NCBI GenBank assembly: GCA_024180945.1
Contig: JAKSGN010000020.1
Location: 682,001-746,000 of the forward strand
Reading direction: 5' to 3'
Source: Macrophomina tecta
Lineage: Eukaryota > Ascomycota > Dothideomycetes > Botryosphaeriales > Botryosphaeriaceae
DNA length: 64,000 bases
Under the pieces are notes generated by a model that was given only the letters and a program-made list of their open reading frames with translations, was not told the DNA's origin and ran no database searches. Positions 56,145-64,000 of the stretch are shown one piece after another (positions within the stretch are counted from its first letter, which is position 1; each line of letters starts with the position of its first letter). The position numbers and the translations under genes are program-made.

Positions 56145-56837
56145 GGTGGCATTTGCAATGTGAATGAGGGCCGAGGGCGGCTGTATGCGGTCAAGCAAAA
56201 CTGATGGGCGCCGGGCTTTTCTGCTGCAGGGGAAGTGAACGCCAAAAGAACTTTGCGCTGTTGCCTAACATGTTGGACGGCATGCGGGGTCCGCTCCCCG
56301 TGCGGCACACCAGGCGACATAAGCAAGCACATACAGATCGTATTACCTCAGTGGCCTAGAGTGACGGCCTAACCCCGCTTTCAGAAGTGGATACGCCCAT
56401 TTTGATGTGAACGTCAGACCCTCACATTCGGGCGGACCCGTAGTACTCCAAAGTGTGTGTTGGATTGTTCGTCTTTCGTTATCCTCTAAAATCATTTTCA
56501 CTGAAAGCCACACCAAACAGATTGAGATGTCTATGCCTTGCCCTCAGTCACATCGGCCTTCCGCCGCATACGTTGCAGCATTTCAATAGGCCCACTAAAA
56601 TCGCTGGAGTGGTAAACGCGCAGAAGTGGGACCGGAGTAGATTGCAGATATGCGTGTGACGCAGCACCTAAATAGGGATGCTCAATTTCTCCCTCTTTCA
56701 TCTAACAGTCAGCTGCGTTGTAAGTGTCACGTACACGGTGGTCAAGGCGAAAGTGGGAAACAAATCAATTCTCTGCACATTCTAATGCAACGAGCGGACA
56801 ACCACGACCCGCACTGCCTCCGGCTCGGAATCTTGCC
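56145..56837. other. Intergenic, no supported gene
   Basis: Between the ankyrin pseudogene start and the stop of the lyase-family gene. Only short frames without domains. Confidence 0.45.
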
Positions 56838-57963
56838 TCAAACGCCACCCGCAAAGGCAGTTCCACCAGCCGCGGTGTCGACGGAGATGGCGTGTTTCAG
56901 TCCGCAGACATTGAACAGCTTGACCGGCGTAATGTCCTTCGCCGTGCCCACAGCACCCGTGGACTTCAGCCGCTCCAACACTTCCTTGATGGCCACGTAG
57001 GCGGGGGCAAGCGTAGCAAACGAGAAGATGATGATGCGGAAGCCCATCTCCCTGGCCTCGTCGACCGTGATGGTCGGGCTGTGCCCGTTCTCCACCGAGT
57101 TGAGGAGCAGCGGCCACGGCGCCAGCTCTTTGACCGCACGCGCCGCCTGCTCCTTGGACGCGAAACCCTCGAGCAGGCCGACGTCCGCGCCGATGTCGCG
57201 CGCTGCCTTCAGCCGATCGATGCACTCGTCGTAGCCGAGTGACTGGAGAGCATCGGTGCGGGCGATGAGGACGAAGTCCGGATCGGTGCGCAGGCGTGCG
57301 AGGTGCGCCGCACGGATGCGCGAGAGGTACTCATCCTTGGAGACAACCTTCTTCCCGGAGAGGTGGCCGCAACGCTTCGTGAGCACCTGGTCCTCCAGAT
57401 GAGCGGCCGCCACGCCGGCCCGGATATAGTGCTCGATGGTCCGGGCGACCATGACCGGACCTGGGTAGAAACGCAATCAGCATCACAAGTTATGTAGGCC
57501 GCGAGGCGCGCTGCTCACCTCCGTATCCGGTATCCATGTCCGCGATGAGCGGGGGGCCGAATGGGTCGAGATTCGCAATCATGTCCGCGTTCTCCTTCAT
57601 GTCGTGCAGTTGCGCGATGGCGAGGTCTGGCTGACCCAGTCGGGAAGCCGTAGTGCCCGCACCTGTCTTTGAGTGATCGCGTCAGCAAAGGTTGGACTGC
57701 GGCAAAGTATATCGATAGCTCACCATATAGAGACCATTGAAGCCGACTTCGATAGCAGTGCGTGCCGAAAGGCCGTCGTAGACGCCGGGGCAGACGATAA
57801 GCTCGTTCGTCTCCTCTAGCAGCATGCGGAGCTTCTTGGCCCCGGAAAGGGGTCGATCAAACTGAAGCGTGCGAGTTGGCGCCGGGGCGGGCTGGGTAGG
57901 AGGTGACTGAACAGCAAAATCCCAGCTGGGAGAGAAGGCATCAGTGTCAAGGTGGGGAGCCAT
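56838..57963 (-). CDS. Isocitrate lyase/PEP mutase superfamily enzyme
   Basis: Exons 57963-57724, 57666-57519 and 57460-56838 give 336 residues. The introns are 57 and 58 nt. The first uses the acceptor at CTCAAAG so that YM joins TGAGTTASRLGQPDLAI, the family's phosphate/carboxylate loop. Other blocks are IVCPGVYDGLSARTAIEVGF, LIADMDTGYGGPVMVARTIE (Mg-binding Asp pair), HLEDQVLTKRCGHLSGKKVV (the KRCGH catalytic motif), VLIARTDAL and PLLLNSVENG. Members cleave or form C-C or C-P bonds in 2-oxo acid or malate derivatives (oxaloacetate hydrolase, methylisocitrate or dimethylmalate lyase, carboxyphosphonate mutase). The motifs do not decide between them. There is no targeting signal, so it is probably cytosolic. 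Confidence 0.85.
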
Positions 57964-59409
57964 TGTGAGCTTTGGATGTCAAAAGAGACTTGTTTGTGAC
58001 TGGGAAAAGACTTTGGTGCAGCTTGATACTGGTAGGTTCAGCGATGCCTTCTGGTCTTATATACACGTCTCTGCGCAGCCAGCTTATCCCATCTGCCTAC
58101 TCTCGTTGCCCCGTTGAGCTCCAGAGATGTGGAGAGCATCAGGATATTCGAGCGCTTGAATTGATTTCCCACGTATCGGCGCTGCTTCACACTCACCATC
58201 TTCGCTATCATCGGTCTTTGAAGCCTGCAAGCTCATCTTTGGCCTTTCCGGATTGGGAAGAAATAGACGTACAGATGGCAGCGGGATACTGCTCCACGGC
58301 TTGGCGTGTGATCGGCAACATTCTGCGCGAGGGCATCACGAGCTCCACTCAGGCATCACGGCTGAGCTCACCGTTCCCCGAAATTGTTGCACGTGCGGGC
58401 CGTATGCGATTCTCTGAAGAATACTTTAGTTCAGCCAAGGCAGAGGACTCCAAACCTAGCAGGGCGCATATTGCCTGAATGACAACGAAATAGCCTTCAC
58501 GGCTCTTATCGAAAATTACCTTCAGTCTTATCAAAGCCGAATCTCAGTGGTTGTGGGCTCCTCCGTACCGCGATTACGACAGATGCTCAAGCAGTGCTGA
58601 GCGCTGATGAGATTCAGCCACTACGCTTAAGCTGCATGTGCCGAGGCATATCCGCGACGGATTCATCGCAGCATGCAGAAGCTGAAGCAAAGGAGAATCC
58701 ACGGCAGACAGTGAGTGGGTTCATCTCGCCGAGATCGCACCAATGGCGATGATATTGTTGTCGGCGAGATTTCCGGCCAAAGGGGACGGGAAGTCCGACG
58801 CGAGCGGAGCACAAGTCCGCCAAGGCTCGGCGAGTGGAAGATAAGCGCCCGCTTTTCGCTCGCAGCGGCGGGGCCCAGAAATGCCCAGTTCCGCCGTCTT
58901 GGCTCATGCCTCTTACAGCGAGGGCCAGCGTCTAAGGAGACCACAAAACCTGTCCGCCCCACTCCCCTTAGTGCTTAGGTGCGGCACCCGCGAGTGATTT
59001 ACAATCCTCGCGGAATCGAAGACATTTCCTTTCAGGGAACGGACCGGCCCGCTGCCCAATTACGCCCTCCCAATGCAACTCCTGTCACTTCAGTTACGAG
59101 CTACGATCAGTGCCCCATATGACCGATTGAGCTGTGAGACACACATGGTTATCTACGCTTCGCTCGCTGTCCGGCACTGTATGCGTCCGCAGGAGCATCC
59201 TCCGCGTCCCCGCTGGCTGCCATCAGGATCTCCGCGGTCCACCTCTCCGAGCCAGCATCTCGCGCTAGATAAATTCCATTGGAGGGGCCGGCCCTTACAA
59301 ATAAACAACTCACCTGCTGACGGTCGTTCCAGTTGAGCTGACACGGCCGTCGCACTCTGAGCAAGACGCTTCCCCCCTCCCCCCACATCGCCCTCCTTCA
59401 GCTCCAAAC
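57964..59409. other. Divergent intergenic region, no supported gene
   Basis: Holds the promoters of the lyase-family gene (minus) and the DUF1275 gene (plus). A 168-codon open frame at 57972-58478 starts only at TTG and has no domain. Confidence 0.5.
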
Positions 59410-60378
59410 ATGCATGTCGAAGAGCAGTTGGGCGGCCCGTCGGCTCCTGAATTCTCAACAAAGCCCGTCCCAATTCGGGCTCGCGTATTCCGTCTGCTGG
59501 CGGAGGAAGTCAGCCCGAAGCTGAGCTATCTCCCTCTCTTGGCATGCTGCTTTGGGTCAGGACTGACCGACAGCACATTGTACAACGGTACCCTTCCCTG
59601 ACGGGACTGCCGTCGCCCCTCGTCCCCCCATCTTTGCTGACCTCTCTCGCACGCGGGTAGCATACGGTACCTTCGTCTCGATGCAAACAGGTACGAGCTC
59701 CATTGAAGCCCACAGCGCTAAAAAATCGCGTCCGCACACTAACTAACCACCACGCCCGCCGCAGGCAACACCATCTTCGTGGCGCTCGGCGCCTCCGGGC
59801 AGAACAACAAGCCGTACGGCTGGGCGCGCTCGCTCTGCTCCATCGGCTGCTTCGTCGGCGGCTCGCTCTTCTTCTCGCGGCTGCACGCGCTGGCCGGCGC
59901 GCGGCGGCGGGCGACGCTCGTGCTGTCGTTCCTGCTGCAAGGCGGGCTCGTGTGCGTCGCCGCCGGGCTGATCCAGGGCGGCGTCATCAACGGCCGGTAC
60001 TACACCAACAGCAGTGACAGCCGCCCCACGCCGCTCGAGATGGTGGTGTGGGCCGAGCTCGCGCCCGTCGCCATGCTGAGCTTCCAGGCGGCCGGCCAGA
60101 TCGTGGCGAGCCGCGCGCTCGGCGTCGGCGAGGTGCCCACCGTCGTTATCACGAGCCTGCTGTGCGACCTGGTCTCGGACCTGCAGCTTCTGGCGCCGCT
60201 GACGCAGAATAAGAAGAGGAACTCGAGGATTGTGGCGTTCGTGCTGACGCTCGTCGGCGGCATTGCGGGTGGCTGGATCTCGAAAGCCACCGGAGTCGTG
60301 CAGCCCGCTCTGTGGATCGTCGCCGGCATCAAGCTTGTCATAGGAGTTTGTTGGATCTTTTGGAAAGCAAAGGCTTAG
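59410..60378 (+). CDS. DUF1275 (YoaK-type) integral membrane protein
   Basis: Exons 59410-59587, 59661-59690 (only 30 nt) and 59765-60378 give 273 residues with closing phases. The microexon supplies YGTFVSMQT, which together with LACCFGSGLTDSTLYN before it and GNTIFVALGASG after it makes the family signature (FxSGxxDxxxF, then TGNT). Five or six hydrophobic segments follow, e.g. SLCSIGCFVGGSLFF, ATLVLSFLLQGGLVCVAAG, MLSFQAAGQIVAS, IVAFVLTLVGGIAGGWI and ALWIVAGIKLVIGVCWI. The conserved block EVPTVVITSLLCDLVSD is also present. The family is widespread in bacteria and fungi and has no established transport substrate. Confidence 0.87.
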
Positions 60379-61813
60379 CTGGACCTACAGGGCCGCTTGC
60401 AGAGCCGGGCTGGCCGTGCTCTCTTGCTGGTGTTTAAGTGTCAATGTCGGGATGTATGTACACGCTGTTAGACTGGCAAAACACGGACTAGAGACCGTCG
60501 TCGTGCGCAGCTGACGCAGCAAAATGCCACAGCTCCGAATGACAGCTGTCCTGCGTTTGTCGCTCTGTCATAAATCAAAGATCAGTTATAGAGTAAAACA
60601 GACGTTGATCTTCAGAACGAAATCACCATTCAACTTGAGCGCCAAGTTGTTCATGCCCGTTAGCGGTTTTTGGCGGCGTGCGTTTCCGCCGGCAGGGATG
60701 GCATCCGATTCCCGCCTGCTGCGTTAGCCAATCAAGGAGCTCTTTGCACTGGCTGAACAGCTTCCCGCCGCGCTCAAGCGCCCAGGATACTTGCCCGGGT
60801 GACGCGCGCGCATTTTGTTCATCCCGTGCCCATAGAAACGATATTGGGCAAGCACGGGGGTCGAATGGAAATACTATCATGGCATTTCCTTGAGAAAAGT
60901 CTTGTACAAAGCATGGTTTGAGGGTTAGATAGGCCTACTTGCTGCTTAAATCCCCATTCATTCGTATAGATCTGGCTGGCCGCGCAGGCCAACTACGCGA
61001 CCAGCTGGCAGTTTCCGGCCACGCTTGCGTGGCAGACCAGCTTAGCTTCGCTGAAAGATCTTGTATGCCGGCCGGATGAGCTATTGTTCTCCCATACGCA
61101 CCAATTCTGTCCATCCGGCGACGCTATGAAGCGCTGTTCCGACATGGCTAGAGCGTGGAAGAGCTCCGTGAGTTTGTCCACTTTTTTCGTCCCAACCAAG
61201 CTTCGATGAATCACGTGCCTAGATGCTATGGCGTACGATACTGACACTGCGTAAATTTCCCGTCTTTTAGTATGCCAACGTAGACGCAGCCGGCCTTGCC
61301 TATGTGGAAAGATGCCAGCAGAGAGCTCTATGAGACAGCTTTTGCATCCGGTTGAATAGCGCTAAGAGAATAGGCTGCTCGCCATGCTTCTCATCCTTTC
61401 TTCATTTTCATTAGTCTTCTCGTATAAAGACCCCTGTGCGCATTAGGGCAACCACCGCGGGTAGTTCGCAAGCATTTGCCGGCATTTGACAGAACGTCAC
61501 CAAACCGTTCCAATTGGCCACCTGGGATTCTTGGTTCCGGCATCCGCGTTAAAGTGCAGCGAGAACCCAAATGAAGTCTCCACCGGCATCCGACCAGAAC
61601 CTGCCGACGCGTTACGTTATGCGGGGCTCCATACCCGGCTCGGCAATCCGAATGGCCAGATCGACATTCCCGCATAATCCTGCCACATCCTCTCCGCCCG
61701 CATGCCGGAGCTAAGCGATCCAAAGAATGACTGATGACTGCGCACTCCCGAGAGCCCTTTGACAGCTTTGCTCTTCCCTTTGCATCGTGGCTTCGCCAAA
61801 CGGCACACCCATC
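60379..61813. other. Intergenic, no supported gene
   Basis: About 1.4 kb. A minus-strand open frame of 85 codons (60623-60880, ATG start) and one of 84 codons (60993-61247, GTG start) show no signal peptide or domain. Confidence 0.45.
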
Positions 61814-63589
61814 ATGTCCCTTCCCGATCACTGCTCAGTTCTCGTGGTCGGTAGCGGCAACGCAGGCCTCTGTGCCGCCATATCTGCAGTGCAAAATGGC
61901 GCGTCATCCGTTCTTCTGATTGACAAATGTATGTCGTGAAGGTTCCCACAAGCACGCGCAAGCAGCCGTCTGCCAAGCATCCCACAACCCCGACTGACGC
62001 TTCCACCGACAGGCCCCTCCACCTGGGCCGGCGGCAACAGTTACTTCACAGCAGGCGCCTACCGCACCGCGCACGACGGCCTGGCCACCCTGCTGCCGCT
62101 CGTCAACAATGTCGCGCCCGCTCTCGCGGACAAGATTGATATCGAGCCGTAAGCCAAGATGCAGCACCTCCCCTGCTCCCCCCCTCCCCCCCACCCCACA
62201 TTCCCCCCATTCACGATCACATCCACATCCGCACACACGCCGACAAGAAGCAACCGCCCCAGCTACCCTCCCGCCGCGTTCCTCGCCGACCTCGCCCGCA
62301 CCAGCAGCCACCGCACGCAGCCCGCCCTTGCCACCACGCTCGCCCACTCCTCGCTCGCCTCAATCCGCTGGCTGCACTCGCTCGGCACGCGCTTCCAGCT
62401 CAGCTTCAACCGGCAGGCGTACCGCGTCGGCGACAGCGACCGCCGCCGCTTCTGGGGCGGGCTGGCGCTCCAGACGCAGGACGGCGGCAAAGGGCTGGTG
62501 CGCGACCTGCTCGCCGCGGCGGCGGCGCACGGCGTCACCGTCGCGTGGGACGCCGCGCTCGTCGGGCTGGCCAGAGACGCCGGCGCGGTCGTCGTCGGCG
62601 CCCGCGTGCGCTGCAGTGGCGGCGTCGAGCAGTGCGTGCGCGTGTCCGGCGGCGTGGTGCTGGCGGCCGGCGGCTTCGAGGCGAGTCCCGCCCGGCGCGC
62701 GCAGTACCTCGGGCCCGGCTGGGATCTCGCGCACGTGCGCGGGACGCCGTTCAACACGGGCGAGGCGCTGGAGATGGCGGTGCGCGATGCTGGCGCTCGG
62801 GTCGCGGGGAATTGGAGCGGGTGTCACAGCGTGGCGTGGGACGCGGAGAGTCCGCGGGAGGGGGGCGATAGGGAGGTCACGAATGAGTACACGAAGAGCG
62901 GGTATCCGCTGGGCGTGATGGTGAATGTGGTGGGCGAGAGGTTCGTGGATGAGGGGGTTGATTTTAGGAACTTTACGTATGCGCGGTTTGGGAGGGCGGT
63001 GTTGGAGCAGCCGGAGGGCATGGCGTTTCAGGTGTGGGATGCGGAGGGTAGTGAGTTGTTGAGGGAGGAGGAGTATCGGCCGGAAGTGGTCAGGAGGATT
63101 GCGGCAGAGAGCTTGGAAGAGCTGGCTGCAAAGTGTGCGGAGGTGGGGTTGCAGAGCCCGGAGAGGTTTGTACGGACGCTGAAGCGGTACAATGAGGCGG
63201 TGCATGCGCAGAGGGAAAAGCATCCGGAGAAGGCGTTCGATCCGGCGGTGAAGGATGGTGTGGCCACTCACCCGGGAATGTTGGAGCTACCGAAGTCAAA
63301 CTGGGCGCTGCCGATTGAGAAACCTCCGTTCCTGGCCGTCAAAGTCGGGTGCGGTATCACGTTCACATTTGGCGGGCTGGCTGTGGATCCCGAGACAGCT
63401 GCCGTGATATCGGAGGCCAGTAGAAAGCCTATTGAAGGCCTGTACGCGGTAGGAGAAATGCTCGGAGGCTTGTACTATGGGAACTACCCTGGCGGCAGCG
63501 GCCTGACTGCAGGGGCGGTCTGGGGACGACGAGCCGGAGCAGACGCAGCAAAGAGAGCTAACGGATCGAAAGGTGCCGCACGACTGTAA
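61814..63589 (+). CDS. FAD-dependent oxidoreductase of the fumarate reductase/tricarballylate dehydrogenase (TcuA) type
   Basis: Exons 61814-61928, 62013-62148 and 62248-63589 give 530 residues. The introns start GTATGT and GTAAGC. The N-terminus has the dinucleotide-binding fold CSVLVVGSGNAGLCAAISAV ending in LLIDK. The second exon brings WAGGNSYFTAGAYRT. In exon 3 are the substrate-side block RRFWGGLALQTQDGGKGLV, GGVVLAAGGFEASPARRAQY, NTGEALEMAVRDAGA, and GERFVDEGVDFRNFTYARFG. The C-terminal FAD-binding segment is TFTFGGLAVDPETAAV, then IEGLYAVGEMLGGLYYGNYP, then GGSGLTAGAVWGRRAG. The length and motifs fit FAD_binding_2 proteins, which dehydrogenate or reduce C4-C6 carboxylates or steroids. 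GC content is very high in exon 3. The exact substrate is not determined. Confidence 0.9.
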
Positions 63590-63638
63590 GTCTGGCGTGG
63601 GATTTTTGGGTAGAGTTAGGCAGTACCTCATCTCGAAA

Positions 63639-63881
63639 TCAAGGTACATTTGCATGCGGGCGACTGCGCAGAGGAATGCATATTTCGTATCTGATCCGCT
63701 TTGCTGCGGTGGCAAGCGCCTGGCGGGTGGGCTTGGTTGTCAAGGCATCGTTGTCCGCTGGTGCCAGGAGTTCTTTTTCAACAATTGTCCGGCCACGGGC
63801 ATCGGCGACGACAGCTTCTAAAGTCTTCCGGAGGCGCTCGATTTCGGCGGAACGGATGGCCTTGAAGACAAGCGATGGCAT
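63639..63881 (-). CDS. Short hypothetical ORF, possibly first exon of a gene
   Basis: 80 codons from the ATG at 63881. The N-terminal part (VFKAIRSAEIERLRKTLEAV) is helix-like and the tail is basic. No domain is recognised and I cannot find a convincing splice continuation. It converges on the flavoprotein gene with only 50 bp between them, so it may be spurious. Confidence 0.25.
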   Translation of the reverse strand: MPSLVFKAIRSAEIERLRKTLEAVVADARGRTIVEKELLAPADNDALTTKPTRQALATAAKRIRYEICIPLRSRPHANVP

Positions 63882-64000
63882 GTTTGTTGGTTAAGAGGAG
63901 TAAGAAAGATGATGTTCCGGGCACGTCCATGCCCGCCAACACCCTGGTCTCGCGTGTTACCGGGCCGACAGCAATGTTGTTGAATAGCCATTTTGGGAAC

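Noticed and set aside
57972..58478. 168-codon plus-strand frame
   Set aside because: Starts only with TTG, no domain, and lies in the promoter region between two divergent genes.
60993..61247. 84-codon minus-strand frame with two cysteines
   Set aside because: Starts with GTG, has no signal peptide, and no splice partners were found.
1..64000. CRISPR arrays, operons, ribosome-binding sites
   Set aside because: The window is a fungal nuclear genome. No regularly spaced repeats are present, and genes have introns and separate promoters.

Overview
The window is genomic DNA of a filamentous ascomycete (Pezizomycotina, possibly Dothideomycetes). The evidence is short 45-100 nt GT-AG introns, CTRAY-type branch sites, and fungal-specific families: an EDC4-type decapping scaffold, Pumilio, an AA9 LPMO, fungal AAA+ and DUF1275 proteins, a SesB/NLR pair and a chromovirus. 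All coordinates, splice sites and family calls come from reading the sequence by eye; no search was run.

Layout. 1-2306: 3' part of an EDC4-like mRNA-decapping scaffold (+). 5415-6113: RING-finger protein (-). 7130-8780: decayed NRPS condensation-domain fragment (-). 9130-9565: solo LTR (-). 9694-11031: broken secreted agmatinase-like gene (+). 11208-21698: a 10.5 kb Ty3/gypsy chromovirus with apparently identical 436-bp LTRs and a CAGTA target duplication. It is interrupted at 18027-20751 by a complete hAT DNA transposon with an 8-bp target duplication. 23499-25599: a divergent pair of a SesB-type lipase/esterase gene and an NLR remnant, both broken. 27986-29083: AA9 LPMO (-). 34282-38628: Pumilio/PUF protein in six exons (-). 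41407-43203: SF3b subunit 2 (+). 44177-46132: arginine/serine-rich protein (+). Near 48300: a weak SRPBCC-like remnant. 49732-53443: six-exon AAA+ ATPase (+). 54407-54849: Cys-rich secreted protein (-). 55260-56144: ankyrin pseudogene (-). 56838-57963: isocitrate lyase/PEP-mutase family enzyme (-). 59410-60378: DUF1275 membrane protein (+). 61814-63589: FAD-dependent fumarate-reductase/TcuA-like enzyme (+).

Three core RNA-metabolism genes (decapping, PUF, SF3b) share the window with an accessory block at about 7-26 kb rich in transposons and pseudogenes. The most interesting signals are in that block. First, the SesB protein ends, and the divergent NLR begins, with related Gly-rich segments that resemble amyloid signalling motifs; this would be a decayed amyloid-type NLR-effector pair. 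Second, the retrotransposon carries, antisense to its pol tail, a spliced ORF with a Zn(II)2Cys6-like cluster and a coiled coil. Third, the same element shows a textbook -1 frameshift site, a possible self-priming binding site and an internal polypurine-tract copy.
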